Shown: piece by piece, positions 29,060 through 39,152 of the stretch
Layout: every line of letters begins with the position of its first letter
How positions within the stretch are numbered: position 1 is the first letter of the stretch
Assembly (NCBI GenBank): GCA_001430745.1
Contig: KQ481993.1
Span: forward strand, 1,215,879-1,255,030
Source: Auxenochlorella pyrenoidosa
Lineage: Eukaryota; Chlorophyta; Trebouxiophyceae; Chlorellales; Chlorellaceae
Length of the DNA stretch: 39,152 nucleotides
Direction of reading: 5' to 3'
The notes under the pieces: generated by a model
What the model was told of the DNA's origin: nothing
Seen by the model: the letters and a program-made list of their open reading frames with translations, nothing else
Databases searched by the model: none
Position numbers and translations under genes: made by a program

Positions 29060-32000
29060 TCAGGCTAGCTCGCCGTCGCTGCCTTCGCTGCCCGGTCCGC
29101 CGCCTATGCCGCCGCTGCTGAACTCGCCCGTCCGCATCGCCAGCGCCAGCTCGGGGGGCGTGAGCTCTGACGCCAGCGTGCCGCCAAGGAGCGCGTTTGC
29201 CGCCTGTGTGAGGGAAGTTGCCATGCGGGTGTGGGTGTGTGGCGTGGCAATGACAGGCTCGCTGGGGCGTGCGCCCCTGCACGGCATGGTGCGCGTGCCT
29301 GGCCTTCCCAGCCGGGCCCCCCTGGGCGGCGTGCCTGCAGCTCCTGCAGCCGCGCCAGGTTGCGGCTCTGCGTGAAGTTCTTGATGATGAACTCGCTCAC
29401 GTCTGCATTGTTGATGTGCACCTGCGCTTGTTGCGCCGGAGTGGGGGAGCGGAAGGGAGCGGCGGGGAGGAAGGGATTTTGATGCGGCGGAGCAGGCGGC
29501 CTGTCTCAGCCCCTCACACGCGCTTTTGGGCTGCAATTCCGTGTTTGGCAAGTCCCCACCCCCACCCCCACCCCACCTTCATCGCCACCGTCCACCCCCC
29601 CTGCTCACGATACAGCCTGAGGCGCGGTCCCGCAGAATGGTGCGGGTGGGCTCAATGTTGAGCACGTCGCCCTGCGGCAAGCCCATGCATTACATGAGGG
29701 AAAGGAGAAGGAAGTGGAACAAGATGGCACGTGCGCCCTTCGTAAGATCAGCAGCCGGCATGCGAGGCACACACACACACAGAGGGGAGGCAGAAGTGTA
29801 CGCTACGAGTGAGCCCCTCCCAGCACCGCCGCTGGTGCATGCGGGCAGGCATGTGCTGCAAAGCCAGCCTCCTGCTGTGGGCACTCGACCTGTTTCCCCT
29901 CCCCCAGCCCGCCCCCCTCACCTCGACCTCCACCCCCTCTGGGTTCACCAGCTGCACATGGTCTCCCGTTACAAATGGCCGCGTCATGAACTGCGCCACG
30001 CAGCAAGGGACAGCCGTGGCTTATCGTCGCGTGTTCGGAGGCACGAGCGGGCTGCGTGCCAGCCACCTGCCGCACTGGTTCAGACCATCAAAGGGCAGCC
30101 GGGCGCATCCGACGCCTCGGACTTAATGTGCCCTTGGTAACGAGGGCACCTCGTCTCTACCCGCGCTGCCTTTGCGCCGCCCATGCTTGGCCCATCGGGC
30201 AGTTCTGCACACATAGCCCCCCCCCATGCCCCACCAGGGACACCGCCGCCGCCAGGTTTGCCAGCAGCTGCTGGGTGGCCAGCCCCAGCACCACGCCCAG
30301 CCCGCCCACAGACGCCGTCAGCGCGCCGATGTGGAACCCTGCAGGATAGGTGGTGGTGGGGGTTGGGTGTGGGGGGGGTCGGGAGGGTGGGGGCGGGGGG
30401 ACAAGGGCAGAGAGCCCCACCGAAGTAGTCGGGCCCGACACAATTGCCGCCAACAGGCCTCAACGTCAATGTGATTTAATGATTGATTCAAGCCAGGGAG
30501 AGCGAGGGTTGGAGGTCGGGCTGCCCTTGCACTTGCACCACCAGCCTCTGCCCCTAACCAGGTGCTGCGAAGCGGCGCAGGCAGGACCAGGGGCCGGCAC
30601 CGCAGTGCTGGGCGACAGAGCAGCTCACCAAAGCCGACCAGCGTGATGCCCGCCGCAGCCATGACGATGAGCACGCTAAGCGCGCTGCTCAGCAGGCGCA
30701 GCAGGGGCACCGCAGCGTCGTTGTGAGGGTCCCTGCAGGGCATGTCGGGTAAAAAAGTTGCAGGCCGCGCTACAAGCAGCGGCAGCATGCGCAGCTAGCC
30801 GAGGATGCACAGGGGCATCGTGCAGTCCAGGTTGGGGACATGCGGGGGCGCTCCAGAGCTGTGCAGGTCGCCAGCAAGAGGGCGGTCGGGCGCTGCTGGG
30901 AAGCGCCGGCAGCGCGGCGTGCTGCTGGCACTCACGAGTCCAGCTCTATGCAGCGCGCCTGCCAGGCGATCACCCGAGACTTGAAGTTCAGGGCCGCCGA
31001 GGCAACAGCCACAATCAGCACCAGCTCCGAGCAGTCCTGCAAAAAGAGCTTGGGGGCAGGGGCAGGTTGATGAGGTGATGTCATCAAGCAGGCTGGTCGG
31101 GGGGGGCATGCGAGCGCGAAAGCGCGTCCAAGCAGCCCAAGCGCCAGGAGCAAGCGCTGTAGGGCACAGCATGGCCAGCAGATGAGGTCATGGGCAAGAA
31201 CACATGGCACACATGCAAGCAGCTGCCCTCTGCCGCAGGCACACAAGCAGCGCTGATGACGAGGGGCAGGCCTTGTCGCCTGACACGGGCATCCATGTCA
31301 GTTAGCAGGCGGCAGCCCGCACCCCAGTCACGCATCGCACGAACCTGCACCAGTTGGGTGAGCCACTGCAGGGCTGGCAGCACTTGGAGCTGCTTGTTGC
31401 CCGCGCCCGCCGCCAGCGTGCACCACTGCAGCGTGGCCAGCAGCCAGCCATCCATGCTGCCTACGGCCGGGGCGGCACGGCGTGAACACTTGAGGTGGAA
31501 AGGGATGGGAAGCAGGGGCCCGCGGTCGGCAAGGCCAGAGCCTGCGGCCAGGCTGCCAGCAGCAAGGGGCCAGGTGAGCAGGGCGCACGGCTGCTGCATA
31601 GCAGCAGGGCCGCCAGCCTGTGTACCGCCAGCCTGACCCTGGGGGTTCGCTGGCGCTTGCAAGTGATGGTCGCAGGCCGGCCGGCTCCCAGGGCTCCACC
31701 CTTGCCCCGCCGTCGGCTCCGCCCCGGGGCTCACAGCTGAGCAGGGAGGCGGGGTCGACCTGCAGCTTGGTGGCCGCCACCTCAGCCAGCGCCAGCACCA
31801 CAGTCGCCGCCCTCGTGGCGCAGTAGAGCGGCAGCAGGGCCTGCGGCGCCCGCGGCAGGGGGGCAGCGGTGTGGGCGGCGCTTGAGGGGCTGCAGCGCAA
31901 GCCAAGCGGTGCGAGCGATGCAGTGCAGTGCATGGCAGCACTGAATGCATGACAGCAGACAACATTCAGGAGATGTGTTCGCGTGATGACAGCCACGCCG

Positions 32001-32859
32001 CGCGTCCCACGGCGCGCACATGCTCGCCTCCCCATATCCCTTGGCTGCGCCTTGCCGCACCACCCACCCTGCAGGGCCGGACGGCGGAGGCCACCAGGGC
32101 TGCGCTCGCATCGAACCCCGTCTGCCCCGCCGCCTTGATGCGCTGGCCTGCGGCCGAGTCCAGGGCACGCAGGGCGAGGCTGCCCACCAGTGCAGCAGCC
32201 GCCAGGAAGGCGAGCAGGTGAATGCTGCATGGTGGGGGCGAGGTGCAGGCGGGCAGGGCTGGCTGGCACTATAACGGCTGGCAGAGAGGGCTCTCGCAGG
32301 GTGGCCACTGTTTACCGCCTACCCCCCTGCCAGCTTGAAGGTATTAAAAGGTATTACGTTCAACAGAAAGGGAGGCCGCGCACCTGCGCTGTGCTGCTGC
32401 CTCCACACTGCCCAGCTTCATCAACTCATCCACCAGCGGCACACCGGTGGGCTGCACAAAGTAAGCAGGCTGGCACGGCAGCTTGGGGCACGCGTGCATT
32501 GTGCCCGCCGCAATGGGAACGCGTTACAAGTGCTCGTGCAGGCAGGACGGATCCAAGCCACACAAGTTTGAAGCCCTCGGCCTTGCCTCGTAGATCAAGT
32601 CACCATTGGCCAGGTTGAAGAGCGGTGTGGCTGTGCAGCACTGCCGCTGCAACGCTTTGCTCCGTTTCCTGCCGGCGGCGTGGCTGCGGCTGCTGGCTTC
32701 ACGTTGATGCTGCACCGGGGGCTGCCTGGCAATATTTGCTGCATTGAACACTCCTTTGCACAGTTCTACGGCCCTAGGTTTGAGGATTCGAGGGCCTCTG
32801 CAAGCCGATTGCGCCGGGACCGATGGTATACGAGCTGCCGAGCGCAGCGCCGCGCTCAT
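29060..32859 (-). CDS. MscS-type mechanosensitive ion channel, predicted plastid targeted
   Basis: MscS channels open under membrane tension. Algal and plant MSC1/MSL members in plastid envelopes relieve osmotic stress and affect plastid shape. Exons in transcript order: 32859-32587, 32451-32384, 32224-32068, 31840-31735, 31460-31345, 31036-30936, 30732-30629, 30338-30235, 29990-29922, 29671-29609, 29421-29335, 29203-29060; 463 residues. The first 80-90 residues are basic and hydroxylated (MSAALRSAARIPS), typical of a transit peptide. Several membrane helices follow. The pore helix has LGVVLGLATQQLLANLAAAV (about 310-343), then FMTRPFVTGDHVQLVNP. The beta-domain has GDVLNIEPTRTIL and HINNADVSEFIIKNFT. 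A Gly/Ser tail ends in DGELA. Two introns use GC donors (GAG/GCAAGG after exon 1; CAG/GCACGC after exon 11). The TTG at 32928 was rejected as start in favour of the ATG at 32859. Confidence 0.92.
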
Positions 32860-33208
32860 GGTCCTCTGCACTATCGTGTAATAGACTTCAGATCCAGGAA
32901 GCACTGAATTACGAAAGGACACAACCAAAGGAGCAGCAAGCTGGGAGCGTTTGCTTTGTGTGGCCTTTCGGGCGATCGACTGTGGACCCCATTGACCATT
33001 TGGTTATTCCTCGGTTTCGGTTCTGGGCCTTGAACGGCAATCGGCGGACAAGGGCGCAGCATGCCGAGCAACTGCTGGCACCAGCAAGGCGATGACTGCT
33101 GGGGCGATCTGCTGCTCTGAGGTCGCCATCGCCTGCTCACTCATACATTCGTGCTGGACATTCCATCGCCCTGCTAACCTGAGCCAGCTCCAGAACCCTG
33201 TTGCCGCG
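32860..33208. promoter_or_regulatory. Shared upstream region of divergent MscS and DJ-1 genes
   Basis: Only 349 bases separate the two start codons. The region is clearly less GC-rich than the surrounding genes, notably at 32880-33030, which fits a promoter. No further gene is visible. Confidence 0.5.
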
Positions 33209-36200
33209 ATGCCTAACCGTGCGCGCATTCTGATCATCGTGGGAGACTTTGTTGAGGACTACGAGGTGCTATTGCCTGTTGGGGAAGTGGCGGAGGCGTG
33301 GGAGGGAGTTGCCAGCGTTTCTCAGCCCTCCACCGCCCTGGGCACCTGGTAGTGCAAAGATGAGAGCCTAAATTTGTGATCGCCGACGCAGCCAGGCCTG
33401 CACAGGACCACCAGCAGCACAGGGGCGGCTGCGCTGGCGCCGCCACCGTCCGTCAACCACGCCCACGCCGCCTCTTGCTCTGCGCACATGCTCTGCCATT
33501 TCGGGCCCCTGCTGGCAGCTAAGTTTGCAATGCAATGCGAAAAAGCAAGCAACCAGCAGCCAGCGCCTTCACACCCGCGTGCCGCACCTGCCCGGCCTGC
33601 AGGTGATGGTGCCCTTCCAGGCGCTGCTCATGCTGGGCTTCCAGGTGCGCTGCCGGGCCCAGGCAAAAGCTGTAGTTTTGTGATGTCCTTTCTTCGCAGT
33701 GGGCAGAAAATGTGGGCTCATTTTGTGCTGGAGAAACTGCCTGACACAGCAGGACTGCCAATACGGCCAAACAGGCCCGCCTCATTGAGAGAGCTGCCGT
33801 GAGAGGTGCACCATCCACCACTGGCTACAGGAAGCGCAGCCGAGCTAGCAGCCGCACGGCCTGCAGAGCTGGCGTTGCACCAGCGTCCACGCATGCATGG
33901 CGCTGCGCCTGCTCATGTGCCGGCCTGCTGCCCCCCTGCCGTGCAGGTGGACGCTGTCTGCCCGGGCAAGAAGGCCGGGGACACCTGCAAGACGGCTGTG
34001 CACGACTTTGAGGCAAGGCGACTGCTGGCCGGGCCTGTGATGACAAGATGGCGGTCTGGAATGCTCTGGGTCCACCCAGCCCCTCCCTCTTCCCAAACAA
34101 GCCAGCACTTGAATGCGGTTTTTGGACCTGCGCTCGGTGCTGGGCCAGGCGGTCGCCGCCCCCCCTCAACCCCCCAACCCCCCAACCCCCCAACCCCACC
34201 CCCACCCCCACCCCCACCCCGCCGTCTCACTGCAGGGCGACCAGACGTACACCGAGAAGCCGGGGCACAACTTTGCGCTGAACGCGACATTCGACGACAT
34301 CAGGCCCGAGAGCTACGACGCCCTGGTGATCCCCGGGTGAGGTCGAGAGCTGCTGCTGGCCACGCTGCCAGCCTGGCCCGGGCAGCGCACGAGGCACCGC
34401 GGCAGCGGCGACGGCGGGCTGTCGGCCAGTGATGAGCCGAAGAGCCAAGACGCCACCCTGCCCACGGTGGTTCCTGCGCCCCTTGAGGCTGCCTGAGGGG
34501 CCATCCAGGGACGAGGCGCGGCAGCAGGGAGCCCCCCTGTGCTGCTTTCAGTGCCCTGCTGCGCCTGTAGCCTGCTCGGCCTCCTGCTGCCCCTCCCTCC
34601 TGCTGCGCAGCGGGCGCGCCCCAGAGTACCTGCGCCTGAATGGCAAGGTGGTCGACCTTGTCAAGTACTTTGTCGAGTGAGCAGGGCAGCTGTCGCGCAC
34701 CCGGGTGCTGCCTCGTGCTGGTTGTGCGGACCGGTAGCAGGGGAGGGCGCTCCTGGGATGCAAGCTTGGCAAACCTGCTGGGGAGCGAGCAGGGGGCCCT
34801 ACACGCTGCCTTTTTGAGCTGGGGGCGGGTCAGGAACACGAAAACGGCTGATGAGCACGCCTGGCTTCTCTGCCATGCCTGCCCTGCCACAAACCTCGGC
34901 GCTGCAATGCGGGTTCCCTGCCCTGCGTTCCCGCCACGCCTACAGCGCACGCAAGCCCATCGCCGCCATCTGCCACGGGCTGCAGCTGCTCGCGGCGGCA
35001 GGTGCGGCGAGGGGCCTGGGCGCGCGGGAAGGTGCTGGCTGCTGCTGCCAGGGGCGGCGGGCAGGGCGGCAGTGCCATTCAAGGGGGCATCGACAAGGCC
35101 TGCGCGCCCAGGGCAGCTGGCGCCCCCAGCCCCTTGGCTTCAGCTCCTGCCGAGGCATGGGGCCAACAAGCCATGCACGCTTGCTGCGCCTTCCTGCGAC
35201 CCTGCTCTGCCTGAAATGCCTGCCGTGCAGGCGGCGTCAACGGCCGCACCTGCACAGCCTACCCCGCCTGCGGCTACGAGGTCAAGGCCAATGGAGGCAT
35301 CATGAAGGTGCGCTGCCGCCGGGTGTGCTGCACACCTGCCCGCAGCCGCACCCCTGCTGCCAGCAGCAGCTGTTCTGAAGCGCTGCTCGCATGGCGGAGG
35401 CCGGACGCTGCGGCCCTCACCGTGGCAGAGAGGTCGGGCCTTTGGTGCCTCTCTGGCGCCGCCTTGAGCCTCGCCATGCGTGTTTCAACGGTGGTCCCCA
35501 GACCCGCTCAGCTTTCGCTCTGGATGGCGCAAAGCCCGGCCAACCTTGGGATCTCAATTTTCTGATCACACTTTGAGCCCCTCCACATTGTGTCCCACCT
35601 GCAGGATGTGGAGGCGTCCGAGGTGGTGGTGGATGGCAACCTGGTGACGGCGCCCGCCTGGCCCGCCCACCCCAAGTGGTTGGCCGCCTTTGTCGACGTG
35701 CTGGGCTACAAGGTGGGCTGGGGGTGGCTGCGAGGGGCAGGCATTGTGAGTGAGTGAGAGATTTAAACCCACGGAGGCATTCGCCTCATTGTGGGCGCTG
35801 CTCCCGCACTCATGCCGCCTGATGCTGAAGGGTTTGTGTGCCCGGCAATCAGGCACTCTGCAGCCGGTGCCGGCCACACAGACCTTCCGCAGCATCAGGC
35901 GGCATCAGTGCGGAGAGCACGCCCACAATGCGTTGCGTGTCCCTCGCTGCCCGGTGCTGGGCAGCTGGCGACCGTGTGGCGCGGCATGCGGAAGAGGGGC
36001 GGCCCGGGAATAGCACCTGTGTTGGTGCCCGCGTGCCCGTCCCGCCCTCTGCTACCCCTTGGCCCCCCTCGGGCCTGGATTTCTGCTGGGGTTTTCAGCC
36101 AAGCAACCCGCCCCCATGCACCCCACCCTACCCATGAGCCCTTCCACCGCCCTCGCAGGTGGTGCACAAGGATGGGCACAGCCCACGCGCCCCCTTTGTG

Positions 36201-36215
36201 CCCGCCCATAGCTGA
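33209..36215 (+). CDS. DJ-1/PfpI family protein (class I glutamine amidotransferase-like)
   Basis: DJ-1/PfpI proteins include glyoxalase-III-like, deglycase-like and protease members linked to stress. Exons: 33209-33265, 33603-33644, 33947-34012, 34236-34336, 34611-34676, 34946-35001, 35231-35307, 35605-35712, 36159-36215; 209 residues, one domain. Visible motifs: [19 protein letters not shown] with the conserved acid Glu16; [14 protein letters not shown] and [31 protein letters not shown]; and the nucleophile elbow [19 protein letters not shown] with Cys120 followed by His121. Then GRTCTAYPA and [19 protein letters not shown]. The sequence order matches plant DJ-1D-like halves, but only one of the two tandem domains seen in land plants is present. 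The intron after 34012 has a GC donor (GAG/GCAAGG). The last exon ([12 protein letters not shown]) is less certain; reading on past 35712 stops after about 15 codons. Confidence 0.92.
34158..34221. repeat. C-rich intronic repeat (CCCCCCAA and CCCCCA units)
   Basis: Four runs of CCCCCCAA-type units are followed by CCCCCA units inside intron 3 of the DJ-1 gene, just before its acceptor at 34235. The complementary strand has at least six G-runs of four or more with short loops, so a G-quadruplex or i-motif is possible. It also acts as a C-only polypyrimidine tract. Confidence 0.85.
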
Positions 36216-36823
36216 GGCCGCGCCCAGCAGGCCTGGCAGCCCAAAGCACTTGCCAGCTGAGACCAAGCCAGGTATTGCACTGTCGGCAGGCAGGCGGTGG
36301 GTTGTGCCGAGCGCTCGCCCTCACATGCCCAAGCCGCCACCCTCCGTGCACGGAAGAACGGCCCTCCTGCCAAGCGCCCACCCGTCCTTGGCGGCAGCCA
36401 GCCAACCAGCCAGCCAGCCGACATTCATGCCCCATTTATCGTCTGATTCCCGGCGGTCTCCGCCTCCACTTTCATGATGCAACCCCCTTGCCTGCCCCGC
36501 CTTTTGCGATGCATGCTCAAAGTTTTGGCGCTCTCTGTACCCCCTGTTTCCCTTGGATCAACCATTGCAGTGATTTGTACACGGCCTGTATCTTGCTGCA
36601 TCTTGAAATGCTACACGCAGTCTCTCCAGCTCACAGGTCACAGGAGGATGCAAGTCACGAGGGCACATGTTGCAGCGAGGCAACGAGCAGCAGGCAGAAC
36701 GCAGCACCCAACCGCTGGGGCTTAAGAGGCATGGCTGGCATGGCTGGTGATGTGCGCCATGCAACTGGTGCTTAGCAAGCCCAATTGATAAGTGCCTGCG
36801 CGTCGCAGTGCAAGCAGCGCAAC
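36216..36823. other. Intergenic between convergent DJ-1 and four-helix membrane gene
   Basis: About 600 bases holding the two 3' UTRs. A short CAGC/CAGCCAAC tandem patch lies near 36399-36420. I see no gene or clear poly(A) motif. Confidence 0.4.
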
Positions 36824-37732
36824 TCACTGCACCTCCGGGGCAGCCAGCAGCTGGCGCAGCACAGCTGCATGCGTTAGCATGTCAAAGGCCGTACCGATCC
36901 AGTACCACGCCACCTCGCCCGCCGAGTAGGCGCCGCCCAGGCGGCGGCGCGTGTCGACAGAGGACAGGCGGATGACGCGGTCGGTGTGGCGCGAGTGCCA
37001 GGTGAGGATGTAGAAGAGGTGCAGGGCGGCGTGGCCGGCGCACAGCGCCAGCAGGGCCGCTGGGGCATGCCCGCCTGCATGAGGGTGGCGGGAACGACGG
37101 CTCCGTGAGGCCAGGCCGACTCCTCGCAGGCAGCGGCTGGCTTGGCCGCCGGCTCGGCTGTCCCCGAACAGATCTGAGGCACCCAGCAGGAGGGCTCCAA
37201 CCAAGTGCTCTCCCCCCCCACCACCACCAACACCCCGTGAGCTCACCCGTAAGCGCCAGCGCAGCCCAGGGGGACAGCAGGTCGAGCACGAAGTAGAGCC
37301 GCCGTGCCTTGAGGGCCTCATACTCCTGGCTGGGCCCTATGCCAAGCAGCACCTGCACTATGCCATGCAGCGGTTGCAGTTTTGGGGCAGAACATCTCAC
37401 AGGATGCTTGCCCACGGTTTCTGAGCCGAGCTTGCTTCATGCGTCAGGGGCGGCGCACCTGCCGCAGGGGCGATGCTGGTCGGCAGCTGGCTTTGCGGCG
37501 TTGGCGGGGACGGGTGCAGGCGGCGCAGGCAGCGCTCACACAGCAGCTCTCCTGCAGTCCAGGCCCAACATAGCTCTCTGGCGGGAACTCCACTGCCATT
37601 TTCCGTGTAAGAACCCATCAGCATGTTGCTTGCCTGACCGTGTGTGAGCAGAAGCATCAGCTCGGTAGCTGCCGCTGCCAGCGCCGGCGCCGGGAGACAG
37701 GCAGTCACAGGCAGCGCCTCTGCCAAACCCAT
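36824..37732 (-). CDS. Unknown small protein with about four membrane segments
   Basis: I do not recognise the family. Three exons in transcript order, 37732-37634, 37352-37247 and 37074-36824, give 151 residues with matching phases. The first intron has a GC donor (CAG/GCAAGC). Hydrophobic stretches lie near residues 10-30, 52-68 (LYFVLDLLSPWAALALT), 72-93 (ALLALCAGHAALHLFYIL) and 116-135 (VAWYWIGTAFDMLTHAA). Between the last two is a polar loop, WHSRHTDRVIRLSSVDTRRR, with several His and Arg. The His/Trp-rich pattern recalls small integral membrane enzymes or cofactor-binding proteins, but nothing assigns a function. The start is the ATG that places the first helix in frame. Confidence 0.65.
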
Positions 37733-38637
37733 AGCGCCTGGCAGCCGTTGGACACTGTGTAAAACGCATGTGAGAAGGAGAGGCGGTGGTCTAACGGGAA
37801 GAGATGACGAGATGGAAAGGCAGCAGCCTAGCTTGTGTTCTCGGCAGCTGCAGCACCCTGCTCCAGCTGGCTTCCTCTCACTGGCAGATGGCAGGCAGCT
37901 ATGGAGACTCGCCAGTCCAAGCAGAAGCGCCTTTGTCAAGGACAAAGCGCCACAGAATGATTCAGAGCAACCACCCGACCCGGCTGCTCAAGTTTTGCCT
38001 GCTTTGCTGCACTGCTTTCATCTGCCAGCGCTCACGCCTCCAGATACCTGATACCTCCAGATACCTGATACCCATGATTCAGAGTTACCCCGACCTGGCT
38101 GCTCAGCTTTGCCTGCTTTGCTGCGCTGCAATCATCCGACAGCGCTCACGCCTCCAGATACCTGATACCTCCAGATACCTGATACCATGATTCAGAGGAA
38201 CCTGACCTGGCTGCTCAGCTTTGCCTGCTTTGCTGCGCTGCATTCATCCGACTGCGCTCACGCCTCCAGACCTGATACCTCTCCTGCGCTTTCTCTCTCC
38301 ACCAGCGCTTGGCCCAGCACTCCCAGCCTGCCATGCCTTGCAGACCTGGCATCTCCACAGCTGCCAGCATGTACCAATCACACGAAAAACAGCTGTTGCT
38401 TATTGTTCAAATGGTGGAAGAAACTAGCTGCGACTGCCGCTAAATCCTGCGAGGGCGCTGCAGGCGGGGCGCCGCGCTCGTCGCGGCCGCCACCGCCGGC
38501 TGCTGCTGCCTCGCCCCGGCCGCAGCGGTCTTGCCGAGGAATTATGAGCGCTGCCAACTCCCTCTACGTGGCCAAGCAGCTTGGGGGGTGGGCTGCTGTA
38601 GCACGATCAGTCAAGGGTCGTCTGGACAGCCCCCGCT
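37733..38637. other. Intergenic between the four-helix membrane gene and RPB3
   Basis: Both neighbours are on the minus strand, so this holds the RPB3 3' UTR and the promoter of the membrane gene. It contains the three-copy minisatellite described separately. A plus-strand frame, 37804-38190, runs through the repeats but has no recognisable domain. Confidence 0.4.
37957..38281. repeat. Three-copy minisatellite, units of 117, 113 and about 95 bases
   Basis: Units start with ATGATTCAGAG at 37957, 38074 and 38187. Each contains a segment TTTGCCTGCTTTGCTGC and ends in CGCTCACGCCTCCAGA. The first two units end with a nested duplication of CCTCCAGATACCTGATA. Units 1 and 2 keep one reading frame; the third is shifted by the 113-base spacing. 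Confidence 0.92.
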
Positions 38638-39067
38638 TCACATTGCCATTGGCGCTGCCCCTCCCTGCTCAAAGATCGTGGCCTCCTCTTCAAGCGCCGT
38701 CTGCGCGGCAGGGAGGCGGGGCAGCAGGACAGGAATCGGCAATGCAGCGCAACAGTTTTGACTCTTGAGCTGTGCTGACTGCTCGACAGCAGGCATGACG
38801 GCGAGGCACCCCTGGAGATGCCCAGATGCAGGCAGAGTCTGACGAGCCACACTGCAGGCCGCAAACCCCACACCGCAAATGCACAGGCCAGGACAGGTCA
38901 CAACAAGCTTTGACTGGTAATTTTGACTGGTAAGAACGACAGCAGCGGCGGCGGCGGCGGCTTGCCTGCAGGTTGCGGATCTTGCGCGCCAGCACCTCGC
39001 AGGCGGTGAGCACAATGTCCTCGGGCCGCAGCACCCCCGTGCCCTCCACCCGGAAGATGAAGGTGTC
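38638..39067 (-). CDS. RPB3: RNA polymerase II subunit RPB3-like, C-terminal part (5' end outside window)
   Basis: RPB3 is the alpha-like assembly subunit of nuclear RNA polymerase II. Two terminal exons are visible, 39067-38966 and 38700-38638, joined in phase 0 by a GC-AG intron (CAG/GCAAGC). The penultimate exon codes FIFRVEGTGVLRPEDIVL and then LARKIRNLQ. This matches the family's VES-G-LRPE-IVL and K--LQ pattern near its C-terminus. The last exon codes TALEEEATIFEQ and a short tail ending APMAM. At the window edge a minus-strand reading THKSE resembles the PKSE of RPB3, suggesting the next exon. RPAC1 of polymerases I/III has a related block (VESTGILPP), so that assignment remains possible. 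Confidence 0.65.
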
Positions 39068-39152
39068 CTGCGCCCAAGCAAGGGGGGGGGGTGCAGGAGG
39101 GGGCCAGCTTGGGGATGGAGGCCAGGGGGGTGGGACCTCCGACTTGTGGGTC

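Noticed and set aside
37776..37805. Possible tRNA fragment (GGTGGTCTAACGG resembles a D-arm)
   Set aside because: No anticodon stem or T-loop consensus follows at the correct spacing and no acceptor stem can be paired.
37804..38190. Plus-strand ORF through the minisatellite
   Set aside because: The frame is broken by the third unit, the peptide is only a repeat translation, and no promoter or splice context supports it.
38544..38768. Plus-strand frame starting MSAANSLYVAKQLGGW
   Set aside because: It overlaps the RPB3 final exon on the opposite strand, where the coding evidence is much stronger. It has no identifiable domain.
1..39152. CRISPR array, prophage, insertion sequence or bacterial operon
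   Set aside because: No short regularly spaced repeats, transposase, integrase or Shine-Dalgarno-linked gene runs are seen. All recognised genes are spliced eukaryotic genes.

Overview
This window reads as nuclear DNA from a GC-rich green alga, most likely a Chlorella-like trebouxiophyte. The reasons are dense multi-exon genes with short C-rich introns, glutamine- and alanine-rich low-complexity protein segments, a chloroplast-targeted MscS channel, and a complete absence of bacterial operon structure. The species cannot be fixed from the sequence alone. All gene models were built by hand from exon translations, splice-site motifs and reading-frame (phase) consistency.

Layout, left to right. 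(1) 75-2334, minus: glycosyltransferase family 31 (galactosyltransferase-like) with a membrane anchor and a Cys-rich lumenal segment; its 3' end lies outside the window. (2) 2690-3112, plus: complete NOP10, an H/ACA snoRNP subunit. (3) 3710-6167, minus: unknown protein with two membrane segments. (4) 6879-12503, plus: SWAP/SFSWAP splicing regulator with two SURP domains and an RS tail. (5) 13397-15617, minus: ankyrin-repeat protein interrupted by a 446-base run of N. (6) 17184-22101, minus, and (7) 23308-27615, plus: two 12-exon membrane-anchored carbohydrate sulfotransferases, divergent and paralogous, with identical exon structure. (8) 27877-28939: a duplicated 0.36-kb non-coding unit with a third partial copy. 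(9) 29060-32859, minus: chloroplast MscS-type channel with 12 exons. (10) 33209-36215, plus: DJ-1/PfpI family protein with 9 exons. (11) 36824-37732, minus: unknown protein with four membrane segments. (12) 38638-39067, minus: C-terminus of an RNA polymerase subunit, best matching RPB3.

Genes mostly alternate in orientation. Divergent pairs share 0.35-1.2 kb upstream regions and convergent pairs share 3' regions. The genes do not form one pathway. The two sulfotransferases and the GT31 enzyme would all act in the Golgi on cell-wall or secreted polysaccharides. NOP10, SWAP and RPB3 are nuclear RNA machinery. The MscS channel and the DJ-1 protein suit plastid osmotic or stress functions.

The strongest unusual signals are: a high share of GC-AG introns (at least 8 of about 64 modelled introns, in six genes); GT-to-GC donor differences between the two sulfotransferase paralogs at equivalent introns; an in-frame, stop-free 222-base GC-AG intron inside the splicing regulator SWAP; and the divergent sulfotransferase duplication itself.
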